From positions 1 to 53,913 of the forward strand of contig NZ_ACYY01000023.1 of the NCBI RefSeq assembly GCF_000176015.1: a stretch of DNA of 53,913 nt. Direction: 5' to 3'. Shown here piece by piece: positions 39,906-50,027 of the stretch. The notes beneath the pieces were generated by a model. The model had not been told where the DNA came from, ran no database searches, and saw nothing but the letters and a program-made list of their open reading frames with translations. Position numbers and translations under genes: made by a program. Within the stretch, counting starts at the first letter, position 1; the number at the start of each line of letters is the position of its first letter. The DNA comes from Rhodobacter ferrooxidans. GTDB lineage: Bacteria > Pseudomonadota > Alphaproteobacteria > Rhodobacterales > Rhodobacteraceae.

Positions 39906-40000
39906 CTTCACCCTCCGCGACATCGCCGCTTTGGACAAATCCGCCGCGCAGGGGTATCCTGAACTCATGATCGTCCTTGCCCACTCCGGAGGGTGTGGCC

Positions 40001-41422
40001 ATGACTTCCTTCTGTTCGAACCTGCGCTCCAGTCTGCTGTCGTTCAGTCTCGCCGCCACCCTGGCGTTCAGCGCGACACCCCTGCCTGCCGCCGAAACCT
40101 TCGCCGTGCTGCTCAGCCAGCTTGACGCAAAGATCGCGCTTTCCGAGGCGATGGAGGCCGAAGGCAAGCGTCAGGCAGAAGAACGCATAAACGAATTGCA
40201 GCAGTGGATCGGCTGGTGGGAAAGCATCCAGGCGCTGGTGCAGGAAAAGCAAAGCGATCTGGAAAAAACCCTGCAAGCCCGCGCCAGCAATGCCAGCCAG
40301 ATGGTCGGCACCCTGCGCGGCCTGACCTCGGACCCGAAGAAGGAACGCTACCTGCCGAATTTCGGCTGGGTCACGCTGGAAACCGCCGCGGCGCTGGAAA
40401 CCTCGATCGCGCTGGAAATCAAGCAGTTGCGCGATGCCATCACCGAGGGCAAGGACAACTGGCAGATCATCGCCGTGGGCTGGATCACCGGCGGCGCGTT
40501 GCAGACCCGCATCGACGGGCTGAAGGACGAGATCGAACAGATCCAGGCGGGCGTGACCTCGGGCGAATACAGCTTTCACAGTGCCTTTGGCTGGCAAAAG
40601 ATCCGGGTGCATCGCGACATGGCGGCCCAGCAGCGCGCCGAACTGGCGGCGGTGAAAGACCAGATTGCCAAGGGCACCTTCGTGCTGGACATCCCCGGCA
40701 TCGGCCGCACCACCCGCAACGATCTGGACGCGCGGCTGGCCGAAACCGAAGCCGCCATCGACCAGTTGAAAAAGCAGGGCGCAGCGGGTGAATTCGGCAT
40801 CTTCCGCCCCTCGGTCGATTGGGTCAACCGCAACCAGTTGCAACAGCGGCTGGACGAAACCCAGGCCTCCTACGAGACCGCCGAGGCGCTGCTGACCCAG
40901 GGCCTGTTCACCGTGCATATCGCCGGCGCCGGCGGTGGCTTCTGGACCAGAAAGGCGCTGGAGGACCAGATCGCCGCCTTTGACAAGACCATCGCGGATG
41001 TCTCGGCAGCCATTGCCGCCGGGGATTACGGCGCGCAGGTGATGGGCGATTTCCACAGCCTGAAAAAGCTTTCGGCGCTGCTGGAGGAACGCGAAAAGCG
41101 GCTGGCCGACCCGGCGCTGGCCCAGGTGCAACGCGCCCAGATCGCCGAACAGATCGACGCGATCCACAAGGCGATCAAGGAATGGCGCGACCTGTCGGCC
41201 TTTGACCTGACCATCAAGGCGCTGGACAAGACGCAGTATCTGGCCTGGGTCGGCTGGGTGATGAAGCTCGCCAAGCCCGATTTCGACCAGCGGACCCTCA
41301 AGCGCGCCGAGCAGACCTATCATCTGGGCTCGTTCGACGGCGAACTGGCGCTGAAGCTCAAACCGCTGGAGGCGCAGCGCGACGCCTTGCGCACCGCCCT
41401 CACCTGGTTCGCAGCCCCCTGA
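40001..41422 (+). CDS. secreted protein of about 38-residue tandem repeats, unknown function
   Basis: The product of 473 residues has a signal peptide (cleavage likely after LPAAE or nearby) and a helical N-terminal region (LDAKIALSEAMEAEGKRQAE). Five to six tandem repeats of about 38 residues follow (about residues 105-350). Each has a G-[W/R]-x start, a helix with the pattern L-x-x-R-[IL]-x-x-x-x-x-x-[IL], then Gly and a short beta segment (e.g. GEYSFHSAFGW, GTFVLDIPGIG, GEFGIFRPSVDW, GLFTVHIAGAG). A further helical region ends near residue 470. I recognise no family. ATG 40001 has GGAGGG 7 nt upstream. It is not a normal dcw gene and lies between direct repeats. Confidence 0.8.
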   Translation: MTSFCSNLRSSLLSFSLAATLAFSATPLPAAETFAVLLSQLDAKIALSEAMEAEGKRQAEERINELQQWIGWWESIQALVQEKQSDLEKTLQARASNASQMVGTLRGLTSDPKKERYLPNFGWVTLETAAALETSIALEIKQLRDAITEGKDNWQIIAVGWITGGALQTRIDGLKDEIEQIQAGVTSGEYSFHSAFGWQKIRVHRDMAAQQRAELAAVKDQIAKGTFVLDIPGIGRTTRNDLDARLAETEAAIDQLKKQGAAGEFGIFRPSVDWVNRNQLQQRLDETQASYETAEALLTQGLFTVHIAGAGGGFWTRKALEDQIAAFDKTIADVSAAIAAGDYGAQVMGDFHSLKKLSALLEEREKRLADPALAQVQRAQIAEQIDAIHKAIKEWRDLSAFDLTIKALDKTQYLAWVGWVMKLAKPDFDQRTLKRAEQTYHLGSFDGELALKLKPLEAQRDALRTALTWFAAP

Positions 41423-41433
41423 TCCACATTTCT

Positions 41434-41495
41434 CCTTTGCCCAAATATCCTCGGGGGTGAGCCCGGCACGGGCGAGGGGGCAGACGGCCCCCTTC
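41434..41495 (+). repeat. dispersed post-stop element 5, right direct repeat of the cassette
   Basis: A 62-bp unit, 59 of 62 identical to 39844-39905 and in the same orientation, begins 11 nt after the stop of the repeat-protein gene. It includes the head CCTTTGC-CC-AAATATCC and the GCCCG/CGGGC and GGGGGC/GCCCCC hairpins, the second with one changed loop base. Confidence 0.8.
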
Positions 41496-41554
41496 TGCCT
41501 TGCACCCCGTCCCCGCAGCCGACATTCTGCGCCGCGAACAGGGGAGTGCGGCAA

Positions 41555-42955
41555 ATGATTCCAGTGCAGGGCTATGAAGGCCGCAAGGTGGCCGTCCTCG
41601 GCCTTGGCCGCTCGGGCCTTGCCACGGCGCGGGCGCTGCTGGCGGGCGGCGCCGAACCGCTGTTGTGGGACGACAGCCCGGAATCCCGTGCCAAGGCGGA
41701 AGCCGAGGGTTTCAGCTGCACCGACCTGACCCGCGCGCAGGCTTTCGACGGCGTGGCAGCCCTGATCACCTCGCCCGGCATCCCGCATCTTTACCCCGCA
41801 CCCAACAAGGTGATCGCCCGGGCCTATGAGGCAGGCGTGCCGGTCGATAACGACATCGGCCTGTTCTTCCGCAGCTTCGCCACCCCGGACTGGGACAACT
41901 TTGAGACCGCCCCGCGGGTGGTCTGCGTCACCGGATCGAACGGCAAATCCACCACCACGGCGCTGATCCACCATATTCTTGAGGTCGCCGGACGGCCCAC
42001 GCAAATGGCCGGCAACATCGGCCGCGGCGTGCTCGACATCGACCCGGCGGTGGATGGCGAGGTGGTGGTGCTTGAGCTTTCCTCCTACCAGACCGACCTT
42101 GCCCGCGCCCTGACCCCGGATGTGGCGGTGTTCACCAACCTGTCGCCCGACCATCTGGACCGCCACAATGGCATGGGCGGCTATTTCGCCGCCAAACGCC
42201 GGTTGTTTGCCGAAGGCGGGCCGGACCGGGCGGTGATCGGGGTGGACGAGGTCGAGGGGCGGTATCTGGCAGGCCAACTGGCCGAAGGCGCGGCGGATGA
42301 CCGGGTGATCCGCATCTCGTCGGGGACCAAGCTGGAGGAGTTTGCCTGGTCGGTGTTCGCCCGCAAGGGGTTTCTGGCCGAATGGCGGCGCGGCAAGCAG
42401 GTGGCCTCGATTGATCTGCGCGGGGTGGCGGGGCTGCCGGGCGCGCACAACCACCAGAACGCCTGCGCCGCTTACGCGGCCTGCCGCAGCCTTGGGGTGG
42501 GGCCAAAGTTGATCGAACAGGCATTCCACAGCTTCGCCGGTCTGCCGCACCGCAGCCAGACGGTGGGCGAAAAGGCCGGGGTGCGGTTTGTGAATGACAG
42601 CAAGGCCACCAATGTCGATAGCGCCGCCAAGGCGTTGCAGGCCTTTCCGCGCATCCGCTGGATCGCCGGTGGCATGGGCAAGGACGGCGGCATTAAGGCG
42701 CTGGTGCCGCATCTGGGTTCGGTGGCCAAAGCCTACCTGATCGGCCATTCCGCCCGCGATTTCGCGCTGGAACTCGGTGCCACGCCCTACGAGATCTGCG
42801 AGACCATGGAGCGCGCGGTGGCCGCCGCCACCCGTGATGCCCAAGCCGGCGAGGTGGTGCTGCTGGCCCCGGCGGCGGCCAGTTTCGACCAATACCCCAA
42901 CTTCGAGAAACGCGGCGAGGATTTCACCGCCCGCGTTCAGGCCCTGATCGGATAA
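41555..42955 (+). CDS. murD: UDP-MurNAc-L-alanine: D-glutamate ligase
   Basis: The 466-residue Mur ligase adds D-Glu to UDP-MurNAc-L-Ala. Its N-terminal Rossmann segment is [19 protein letters not shown], the ATP loop is [18 protein letters not shown] near residue 127, and the conserved [12 protein letters not shown] and [17 protein letters not shown] follow. ATG 41555 was preferred, with GGGAG about 9 nt upstream; GTG 41546 is in frame. It begins after the inserted cassette and is followed 3 nt later by the GFA gene. Confidence 0.95.
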   Translation: MIPVQGYEGRKVAVLGLGRSGLATARALLAGGAEPLLWDDSPESRAKAEAEGFSCTDLTRAQAFDGVAALITSPGIPHLYPAPNKVIARAYEAGVPVDNDIGLFFRSFATPDWDNFETAPRVVCVTGSNGKSTTTALIHHILEVAGRPTQMAGNIGRGVLDIDPAVDGEVVVLELSSYQTDLARALTPDVAVFTNLSPDHLDRHNGMGGYFAAKRRLFAEGGPDRAVIGVDEVEGRYLAGQLAEGAADDRVIRISSGTKLEEFAWSVFARKGFLAEWRRGKQVASIDLRGVAGLPGAHNHQNACAAYAACRSLGVGPKLIEQAFHSFAGLPHRSQTVGEKAGVRFVNDSKATNVDSAAKALQAFPRIRWIAGGMGKDGGIKALVPHLGSVAKAYLIGHSARDFALELGATPYEICETMERAVAAATRDAQAGEVVLLAPAAASFDQYPNFEKRGEDFTARVQALIG

Positions 42956-42958
42956 GTC

Positions 42959-43420
42959 ATGCAAGGACGCTGCACCTGTGGCCGGATTTCCTATCGGCTG
43001 ACCGCCAGACCGCTGTTCGTGCATGCCTGCCATTGCTCCTGGTGCCAGCGCGAAACCGGCAGCGCCTTCGCGCTGAACGCGATGATCGAGACGGAATGTG
43101 TCGAGGTCAGCGGCACGCCGGAACTGGTGATGACGCCCTCGAACTCCGGCAAGGGGCAGGAAATTGCCCGCTGCCCGACCTGCCGCACAGCCCTGTTCAG
43201 CCACTACGCCGGGGCCGGGCGAACGATCGCCTTCGTGCGGGTCGGCACTCTGGATCGCCCCGCCGACTGCCCGCCCGACATCCATATCTTCACCTCCACC
43301 AAACAGCCCTGGCTGGTTCTGGACGGTGCGGCACCGGTGGTGCCGGAGTATTACGACCGCAAGCTGCATTGGCCGCAAGCCAGCCTCGACCGCCTCGCCG
43401 CCCTGCGCGCCAAGGGCTGA
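42959..43420 (+). CDS. GFA (glutathione-dependent formaldehyde-activating-like) family zinc protein
   Basis: The 153-residue protein has the GFA/Mss4-like fold with zinc cysteines in GRCTCGRISY, ACHCSWCQRETGSAF and RCPTCRTALFSHY. The family was named for a formaldehyde-glutathione adduct enzyme, but most members have no known activity. It lies within the dcw cluster between murD and ftsW, starts 3 nt after the murD stop and is followed by a dispersed element. It is therefore likely an accessory insertion. Confidence 0.87.
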   Translation: MQGRCTCGRISYRLTARPLFVHACHCSWCQRETGSAFALNAMIETECVEVSGTPELVMTPSNSGKGQEIARCPTCRTALFSHYAGAGRTIAFVRVGTLDRPADCPPDIHIFTSTKQPWLVLDGAAPVVPEYYDRKLHWPQASLDRLAALRAKG

Positions 43421-43467
43421 GCCGCCGCTCCTCCGCCGTGACCGGCGTCCTCGCTGGCAGATTTCAT

Positions 43468-43545
43468 CTGTTCTCAAAGATCCCCGCCGGAGGCGCCTGC
43501 TGCCAGCACAGACGCTCCGCGGGGGATATTTAAGCAGAGAAGATG
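43468..43545. repeat. dispersed post-stop element 6, imperfect inverted repeat
   Basis: Left half CTCAAAGATCCCCGCCGGAGGCG and right half CGCTCCGCGGGGGATATTTAAGCAGAGAAG are imperfect mirror copies of the head also seen at 27967-28045. It lies 47 nt after the GFA stop, in the 261-bp space before ftsW; I see no gene in that space. Confidence 0.65.
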
Positions 43546-43681
43546 CCCAAGGGGGCGCGGCGGGGATTGCAGCCGCGCCTGCGCGTTTTTTCTGGCCAGA
43601 GCCTGCGATCTTGGCTAGACTTGCGCGCAGACCCGGACAACCGGGCAATCGGCAGTGCGGCGTGTATCAGGCGGTTTTCCC

Positions 43682-44848
43682 ATGACAGAGATGGTTTATG
43701 GCTCCATGCCCGCAAGGGTCAGCGAGCCGGTTCTTCCCCGCTGGTGGCGCACCATCGACAAATGGTCGATGACGGCGGTGCTGGCCTTGTTTGGCATCGG
43801 CATCCTGCTGGGGCTGGCGGCCTCGGTGCCGTTGGCCACCCGCAACGGGTTGGAGCCATTCTATTACGTGCAGCGGCAGGCGTTCTTTGGTGGCCTCGCG
43901 ATGCTGGCGATGCTGGGATGCTCGATGCTGTCGCCCGCCATGGTGCGCAGGCTGGGGGTGGCGGGGTTCCTGGTGGCCTTCCTGGCGCTGGCGGCGCTGC
44001 CGGTGTTTGGCACCGATTTCGGCAAGGGGGCGGTGCGCTGGTTCAGCCTTGGCTTTGCCTCGGTGCAGCCGTCCGAGTTTCTGAAGCCCGGCTTCATCAT
44101 CCTGACCGCCTGGCTGATGGCGGCCTCGCAAGAGGTGAACGGCCCGCCCGGCCGCAGCCTGTCTTTCGCCATTGCCATCGTCATCACCGGCTTTCTGGCG
44201 CTGCAACCCGATTTCGGCCAGGCCATGCTGGTGCTGTTCGGCTGGGGCGTAGTGTATTTCGTCGGCGGTGCGCCATTTGCGCTGATCGCGGTGGTGCTGG
44301 CGCTGGTGGGCGGCGCGGGCTTTGTGGCCTACAACGGCTCGGAACACTTTGCCCGGCGCATTGACGGCTTCCTGTCGCCTGATCTCGACCCGCGCACCCA
44401 GCTTGGCTATGCCACCAACGCCATTCAGGAGGGCGGCTTTTTCGGCGTCGGCGTCGGCGAGGGCCAGGTGAAATGGTCGCTGCCCGATGCCCATACCGAT
44501 TTCATCATCGCCGTGGCGGCCGAGGAATACGGGCTGATCCTGGTGCTGTGCATCATCGGGCTTTATGCCACCGTGGTGGTGCGGTCCTTGCTGCGGCTGA
44601 CGCATGAGCGTGACCCGTTCATCCGGCTGTCGGGCGCGGGGCTGGCCTGCATCTTCGGCGTCCAGGCGATGATCAACATGGGCGTTGCGGTGCGGCTGCT
44701 GCCCGCCAAGGGGATGACGTTGCCCTTCGTGTCCTATGGCGGGTCTTCGGTGATCGCGGCTGGCATCACCGTGGGCATGCTTCTGGCGATGACGCGCACG
44801 CGACCGCAGGGCCAGATGAGCGACATCCTGTTCCAGCGGGGGCGCTAA
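43682..44848 (+). CDS. ftsW: septal peptidoglycan glycosyltransferase FtsW
   Basis: The 388-residue SEDS protein with 10 membrane helices polymerises lipid II with FtsI. The conserved segments are [39 protein letters not shown] (with the catalytic Asp in helix-proximal loop sequence [16 protein letters not shown]) and [20 protein letters not shown] at the end. ATG 43682 ([13 protein letters not shown]) is used; an in-frame ATG exists at 43655. murG follows after 1 nt. Confidence 0.96.
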   Translation: MTEMVYGSMPARVSEPVLPRWWRTIDKWSMTAVLALFGIGILLGLAASVPLATRNGLEPFYYVQRQAFFGGLAMLAMLGCSMLSPAMVRRLGVAGFLVAFLALAALPVFGTDFGKGAVRWFSLGFASVQPSEFLKPGFIILTAWLMAASQEVNGPPGRSLSFAIAIVITGFLALQPDFGQAMLVLFGWGVVYFVGGAPFALIAVVLALVGGAGFVAYNGSEHFARRIDGFLSPDLDPRTQLGYATNAIQEGGFFGVGVGEGQVKWSLPDAHTDFIIAVAAEEYGLILVLCIIGLYATVVVRSLLRLTHERDPFIRLSGAGLACIFGVQAMINMGVAVRLLPAKGMTLPFVSYGGSSVIAAGITVGMLLAMTRTRPQGQMSDILFQRGR

Positions 44849-44849
44849 G

Positions 44850-45962
44850 ATGCTGCCGGTCATTCCCGCCCGCGAGCCGTTGCTGCTGATCGCCGCGGGC
44901 GGCACCGGCGGCCACATGTTCCCGGCGCAGGCGTTGGCCGAGGCGATGGTGCGGCGTGGCTGGCGGGTGCGGCTTTCCACCGATGCCCGCGGCGCGCGCT
45001 ATGCCGGGGGTTTTCCGCATGTGGTGGAAGTGGTCGAGGTGGACTCGGCCACTTTTGCCCGTGGCGGGGTGCTGGCCAAGCTGGCAGTGCCGTTCCGCAT
45101 CATGGGCGGGGTGATGGGGGCGGTGGCGGGCTTTTTGCGCGACCGACCGGCGGTGGTGGTGGGCTTTGGCGGCTATCCGTCGATCCCGGCGCTGGCGGCG
45201 GCCACGGTGCTGCGGCTGCCGCGGATGATCCATGAACAGAACGGCCTGCTGGGCAAGGTGAACGCGATCTTCGCGCCGCGCGTCGATGCCGTGGCCTGCG
45301 GCACCTGGCCGACCGCGCTGCCCGAGGGCGTGCAGGGCACCCACACCGGCAATCCGGTGCGCGCCTCGGTGCTGGAGCGGGCGGCGGCGGGCTATATCCC
45401 GCCCGGCGACTATCCGATGAGCCTGCTGGTGATCGGCGGCAGCCAGGGCGCGCGTATCCTGTCGGACGTGGTGCCCGCCGCAGTGGCGATGCTGCCCGAG
45501 GCGGTGCACAGCCAGTTGCGGGTGGCGCATCAGGCCCGGCTGGAGGATGTGGCCCGGGTGCAGCGCGCCTATGCCGAGGCCGGGATTGACGCCGATGTGC
45601 AGCCGTTCTTCACCGACATCCCGCGCCGGCTGACCGAGGCGCAACTGGTGATCAGCCGCGCCGGGGCCTCGTCGGTGGCCGATATCTCGGTGATCGGGCG
45701 GCCGTCGATCCTGATCCCCTATGCCGTGGCCACCGGCGACCACCAGACTGCCAATGCCCGCGGGCTGGTGGATGCCGAGGCCGCGATCCTGATGCCGGAA
45801 TCCAAGCTTGACGCGGAGGTGCTTTGCACGCAAATCACCGCCGTGTTGACCAACCCGCCCGCCGCCGAACGCATGGCCCGCAACGCGCTGGCGCAGGGCG
45901 TGCCCGATGCCACCCAGCGGCTGGTGTCGCTGGTCGAGGGGCTGAGAAAGGACAAGCGATGA
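44850..45962 (+). CDS. murG: UDP-GlcNAc: lipid I N-acetylglucosaminyltransferase
   Basis: The 370-residue GT28 enzyme adds GlcNAc to lipid I on the inner membrane face, giving lipid II. Glycine-rich loops [19 protein letters not shown] (residue about 11) and [31 protein letters not shown], and the donor-binding [13 protein letters not shown] and [23 protein letters not shown] are all present. Its stop overlaps murC by 4 nt. Confidence 0.97.
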   Translation: MLPVIPAREPLLLIAAGGTGGHMFPAQALAEAMVRRGWRVRLSTDARGARYAGGFPHVVEVVEVDSATFARGGVLAKLAVPFRIMGGVMGAVAGFLRDRPAVVVGFGGYPSIPALAAATVLRLPRMIHEQNGLLGKVNAIFAPRVDAVACGTWPTALPEGVQGTHTGNPVRASVLERAAAGYIPPGDYPMSLLVIGGSQGARILSDVVPAAVAMLPEAVHSQLRVAHQARLEDVARVQRAYAEAGIDADVQPFFTDIPRRLTEAQLVISRAGASSVADISVIGRPSILIPYAVATGDHQTANARGLVDAEAAILMPESKLDAEVLCTQITAVLTNPPAAERMARNALAQGVPDATQRLVSLVEGLRKDKR

Positions 45963-47398
45963 ACGCTGCCACCAAACTGCCCGGCGAACTGGGCGCCATC
46001 CATTTCGTCGGCATCGGCGGCATCGGCATGTCGGGCATCGCCGAAGTGCTGATGACGCTGGGCTACCGGGTGCAGGGCTCGGACGCCAAGGCCAGCAAGA
46101 TCACCGACCGGCTGGTGTCGCTGGGCGCCACGTTCTTTGAAGGCCAGCGCGCCGCCAATCTGGGCGAGGCGGCGGTGGTGGTGATCTCTTCCGCCATCAA
46201 GAAGGGCAACCCGGAGCTTGAAGAAGCCCGCCGACGCCAGTTGCCGGTGGTGCGCCGCGCCGAGATGCTGGCCGAGCTGATGCGGCTGAAATCGAACATT
46301 GCGATCGCCGGAACCCACGGAAAAACCACCACAACCACCATGGTTGCAACATTACTGGATAAAGGCGGCTTTGACCCCACGGTGATCAACGGCGGGGTGA
46401 TCCATGCTTACGGCTCCAACGCCCGCGCCGGGGAAGGCGAGTGGATGGTGGTCGAGGCCGACGAATCCGACGGCTCTTTCAACCGCCTGCCCGCCACCAT
46501 TGCCATCGTCACCAACATCGACCCTGAACACATGGAGCACTGGGGCACCTTCGAAAACCTGCGCAAGGGGTTCTACGATTTCGTCTCCAACATCCCGTTC
46601 TACGGGCTGGCGGTGTGCTGCACCGACCATGCCGAAGTGCAGGCGCTGGTGGGGCGGGTGACGGACCGCCGCATCGTCACCTTCGGTTTCAACGCCCAGG
46701 CCGATGTGCGGGCGATCAACCTGACCTATGACGCCGGTGTGGCGCATTTCGATGTGGCCTTGCAAGGCGAAGGCCCTGACGACACCGGGAAGATTGCGGT
46801 GATCGAGGGCTGCACCCTGCCGATGCCGGGCGATCACAACGTCTCCAACGCCCTCGCCGCGATTGCCGTGGCCCGGCATCTGGGGATGAAAAAGGCGGAA
46901 ATCCGCGAGGCCCTGGCCGGTTTCGCCGGGGTCAACCGCCGCTTTACCCGGGTCGGCGTGGTGAACGGCGTCACCATCATCGACGATTACGGCCACCACC
47001 CGGTCGAGATTGCCGCCGTGCTGCGCGCAGCCCGTCAGGCCACCGCCGGAACCCCCGGCGCGCGGGTGATCGCCGTGCATCAGCCGCACCGCTACACAAG
47101 GCTGCACAGCCTGTTCGACGACTTCTGCACCTGCTTCAACGAGGCCGATGTGGTGGCGATTGCCGAGGTTTATGCCGCCGGTGAAGACCCGATCCCCGGG
47201 GCCAGCCGCGACGATCTGGTGGCGGGGCTGATCGCCCACGGCCACCGCCACGCCCGCGCCATCCTGAACGAGGACGATCTGGAACGGCTGGTGCGCGAGC
47301 AGGCCCGGCCCGGCGACATGGTGGTCTGCCTTGGCGCGGGCACAATTTCCGCCTGGGCCAACGGCCTGCCCGCAAGGCTGCTGGGCGCGGCGGCATAG
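45959..47398 (+). CDS. murC: UDP-N-acetylmuramate: L-alanine ligase
   Basis: The 479-residue Mur ligase adds L-Ala to UDP-MurNAc. It has the N-terminal Rossmann segment [18 protein letters not shown], the ATP loop [18 protein letters not shown] near residue 119, [11 protein letters not shown], and [21 protein letters not shown] 45959 overlaps the murG stop (ATGA). It is followed 2 nt later by the DUF2484 gene. Confidence 0.97.
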   Translation: MNAATKLPGELGAIHFVGIGGIGMSGIAEVLMTLGYRVQGSDAKASKITDRLVSLGATFFEGQRAANLGEAAVVVISSAIKKGNPELEEARRRQLPVVRRAEMLAELMRLKSNIAIAGTHGKTTTTTMVATLLDKGGFDPTVINGGVIHAYGSNARAGEGEWMVVEADESDGSFNRLPATIAIVTNIDPEHMEHWGTFENLRKGFYDFVSNIPFYGLAVCCTDHAEVQALVGRVTDRRIVTFGFNAQADVRAINLTYDAGVAHFDVALQGEGPDDTGKIAVIEGCTLPMPGDHNVSNALAAIAVARHLGMKKAEIREALAGFAGVNRRFTRVGVVNGVTIIDDYGHHPVEIAAVLRAARQATAGTPGARVIAVHQPHRYTRLHSLFDDFCTCFNEADVVAIAEVYAAGEDPIPGASRDDLVAGLIAHGHRHARAILNEDDLERLVREQARPGDMVVCLGAGTISAWANGLPARLLGAAA

Positions 47399-47400
47399 CG

Positions 47401-47655
47401 ATGACGCCTTTGGTGCTGGGCTGCCTTTGGGTGATTGCGGCGGCGATCACCGCCATGCTGCCGATGAAACGGCAGATGGTTCCGGGTCTGGCGCTGATCC
47501 TTGCAGCACCGGTGCTGCTGGTCTGGATCGGGTTGACGCATGGCATCTGGTGGACCGCCTTCGGGCTGTTCGCCTTCGGCTCGATGTTCCGCAAGCCGTT
47601 GATGTATCTGCTGAAACGCGCGCTGGGCCGGGCCACGCCCACCCGCCCGTCCTGA
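47401..47655 (+). CDS. DUF2484 family small membrane protein
   Basis: This 84-residue protein has two to three hydrophobic helices (about 1-22, 28-47, 49-63) and a basic C-terminus (LLKRALGRATPTRPS). It matches the DUF2484 proteins known between murC and murB in Rhodobacteraceae. A role in envelope growth is inferred only from location. It starts 2 nt after the murC stop. Confidence 0.82.
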   Translation: MTPLVLGCLWVIAAAITAMLPMKRQMVPGLALILAAPVLLVWIGLTHGIWWTAFGLFAFGSMFRKPLMYLLKRALGRATPTRPS

Positions 47656-47727
47656 GCCCGCAAGTCGCATGGCCAAGCCGCGCGACTTCGGCCATGCTGC
47701 CGCCACATCAACCCGGAGCCTGCCCGC

Positions 47728-48078
47728 ATGACCCCGCCCCTGTCGCTGCCCTTGCGCCTGTTCCGCTGGATCCTGCCACAGCCGCAGCCCGGCAAGCCCA
47801 ACATCGTGCTGATCGCCGCCTTCCGGCTGATCCTGCTGGGCGGCGGCGCGGGGCTTGGCCTGGGCCTGCCGAGCCTGATCCCCGCCCTGTCCACCCCGCT
47901 GCTTTACCTGATCTGGGCACTGGCCGCCGCGATCTCGCTGCCGCTGGCCCTGAAAGCCCGCCGCACGCCCGAGGACGACCCGATCCGCCTGTTCCGCCTG
48001 ACCACCGCCGCCGCCGCGCTGTTCGGCAGCACCGTGGCGCTGGCGGTGTTCCATATGCTGCGGCTGGTGGCGGGGTAG
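47728..48078 (+). CDS. small membrane protein, unknown
   Basis: The 116-residue product has a basic amphipathic N-terminus (LPLRLFRWILPQPQPGKP) and three hydrophobic segments (about 26-46, 53-75, 90-112). I recognise no family. It lies 72 nt after the DUF2484 gene and 48 nt before murB, so it is within the dcw transcript. Its start ATG 47728 has no strong ribosome-binding site. Confidence 0.65.
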   Translation: MTPPLSLPLRLFRWILPQPQPGKPNIVLIAAFRLILLGGGAGLGLGLPSLIPALSTPLLYLIWALAAAISLPLALKARRTPEDDPIRLFRLTTAAAALFGSTVALAVFHMLRLVAG

Positions 48079-48126
48079 CGTGCCCACCCCCTTGCCCGAA
48101 CCCGGCGCTGCGGCTATCCCTCGGGC

Positions 48127-49077
48127 ATGACGCAGCTTCCCACTCCCCGCGGCACTTTGACGGCCAAAAAGCCTTTGGCCGACCTGACCTGGCTTCGTGT
48201 CGGCGGGCCGGCGGAGTGGGTGTTTCAGCCGGCCGATCTGGCGGATTTGCGGGGGTTTCTGGCGGAGCTTGACCCGGGCGTGCCGGTGTTTCCCATTGGC
48301 GTCGGCTCGAACCTGATCGTGCGGGATGGCGGGATGCGCGGGGTGGTGGTGCGGCTGGGGCGGGGGTTCAACGAGATTGCGGTGCAGGATGGCACCGTGA
48401 TCGCCGGGGCGGCGGCGCTGGACGGGCATGTGGCGCGGCGGGCGGCGGAGGCGGGGGTTGATCTGACCTTTTTGCGCACCATTCCGGGGGCGATTGGCGG
48501 GGCGGTGAAGATGAACGCCGGGTGCTATGGCGCCTATGTTGCCGATCATCTGGTGGAAATTCAGGTGGTTACGCGGCAGGGCGAGGTGATCACCATCCCC
48601 GCCGCCGACCTGCATCTGCGCTATCGGCAGTCCGATCTGCCCGAGGGCTGCATCATCACTCGGGCGACCTTCCGGGCGGCAAAGGCCGACCCTGCGGCGT
48701 TGGAGGCGCGGATGGCCGAGCAGATTGCCAAGCGCGACGCCAGCCAGCCGACCAAGGACCGCTCGGCGGGCTCGACGTTCCGCAATCCGGTCGGCCATTC
48801 CTCGACGGGCCGGGCCGATGACAGCCACGAATTGAAGGCCTGGAAGGTGATCGACGAGGCCGGGATGCGGGGGGCGCGGCTTGGCGGGGCGCAGATCAGC
48901 CCGATGCACTCGAATTTTCTGATCAACACCGGTGGCGCCACTGCCGCCGATCTGGAAGATTTGGGCGAGGCGGTGCGAAAAAGGGTTTTCGAAACCAGCG
49001 GTTTGACGCTAGAGTGGGAAATCATGCGGGTCGGTGAACGGCTCGCGGAAAAACAAGACGACGAAAAACAAGAATAA
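48127..49077 (+). CDS. murB: UDP-N-acetylenolpyruvoylglucosamine reductase
   Basis: The 316-residue FAD enzyme reduces enolpyruvyl-UDP-GlcNAc to UDP-MurNAc with NADPH. FAD-binding segments [37 protein letters not shown] and [21 protein letters not shown] are present, with the proton-donor Ser in [11 protein letters not shown] and the catalytic Glu region near the C-terminus. It is the short type I/II form. ddl follows. Confidence 0.96.
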   Translation: MTQLPTPRGTLTAKKPLADLTWLRVGGPAEWVFQPADLADLRGFLAELDPGVPVFPIGVGSNLIVRDGGMRGVVVRLGRGFNEIAVQDGTVIAGAAALDGHVARRAAEAGVDLTFLRTIPGAIGGAVKMNAGCYGAYVADHLVEIQVVTRQGEVITIPAADLHLRYRQSDLPEGCIITRATFRAAKADPAALEARMAEQIAKRDASQPTKDRSAGSTFRNPVGHSSTGRADDSHELKAWKVIDEAGMRGARLGGAQISPMHSNFLINTGGATAADLEDLGEAVRKRVFETSGLTLEWEIMRVGERLAEKQDDEKQE

Positions 49078-49103
49078 CGGGCCAAAGGTCCGATGAGGCA
49101 GTG

Positions 49104-50027
49104 ATGGCGGGCATGTCGGGCAAGACAGGCTCCCGTGTGGCGGTGTTGATGGGTGGGCTTTCCGCAGAGCGGGAAGTGTCGCTGGTCTCGGGGCGCGAAT
49201 GTGCCCAAGCCCTGCGGGAAGCCGGATTTCAGGTGATCGAGGTCGATGCCGACCGCGACCTGTGCGCGCGCCTGAGCGAAATTCAACCAGATGTGGTGTT
49301 CAACGCCTTGCATGGCCGCTGGGGCGAGGATGGCTGCGTCCAGGGCATGCTGGAGTGGCTGGGCCTGCCCTATACCCATTCGGGGGTGCTGGCCTCGGCT
49401 CTGGCGATGGACAAGGCGCGGGCCAAGGAGGCTTACCGCGCTGCCGGATTGCCGATTGTCGAAAGCCGACTGGCCTGCACCGCCGAGGTGAAGGCGCGCC
49501 ACGTGATGCCGCCGCCCTATGTGGTGAAGCCCAACAACGAAGGCTCCTCGGTCGGCGTCTATCTGGTGCAGGACGCGGCCAACAGCCCGCCGCAACTGGG
49601 TGCGGACATGCCCGAGGTGGTGATGGTGGAAACCTATGCGCCGGGGCGCGAGTTGACGGTTTCGGTGATGGGCGAGCGGGCGCTGGCGGTGACGGATATC
49701 ATCACCACCGGCTGGTATGACTATGATGCCAAATACAAACCCGGCGGCTCGCGGCATGTGGTGCCGGCTGACTTGCCGCAGGAAATCACCGCAGCCTGTC
49801 TGGAATACGCCCTGCGGGCGCATCGGGCGCTGGGCTGTCGGGGCCTCAGCCGCACCGATTTCCGCTGGGACGAAAGCCGGGGGCTGGCGGGATTGATCCT
49901 GCTGGAAACCAACACCCAGCCCGGCATGACCCCCACCTCGCTGTCGCCGGAACAGGCGGCGCAGTGTGGCATCTCGTTCCCCGAATTGTGCCGCTGGATG
50001 GTGGAGGACGCCTCATGCAACCGCTGA
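49104..50027 (+). CDS. ddl: D-alanine: D-alanine ligase
   Basis: The 307-residue ATP-grasp enzyme makes the D-Ala-D-Ala used by MurF. It shows [20 protein letters not shown] near residue 13, [25 protein letters not shown], the ATP-grasp lysine region [14 protein letters not shown], and [20 protein letters not shown] near the end. The start is set at ATG 49104; GTG 49101 and ATG 49113 are alternatives. The stop overlaps the ftsQ start by 13 nt. Confidence 0.94.
   Translation: MAGMSGKTGSRVAVLMGGLSAEREVSLVSGRECAQALREAGFQVIEVDADRDLCARLSEIQPDVVFNALHGRWGEDGCVQGMLEWLGLPYTHSGVLASALAMDKARAKEAYRAAGLPIVESRLACTAEVKARHVMPPPYVVKPNNEGSSVGVYLVQDAANSPPQLGADMPEVVMVETYAPGRELTVSVMGERALAVTDIITTGWYDYDAKYKPGGSRHVVPADLPQEITAACLEYALRAHRALGCRGLSRTDFRWDESRGLAGLILLETNTQPGMTPTSLSPEQAAQCGISFPELCRWMVEDASCNR

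Noticed and set aside
36882-43648. Very long minus-strand open frames over the dcw cluster (877 and 1,227 codons)
   Set aside because: They are antisense shadows caused by high GC and codon bias; they encode His/Gln/Arg-rich nonsense opposite well-conserved mur/fts genes.
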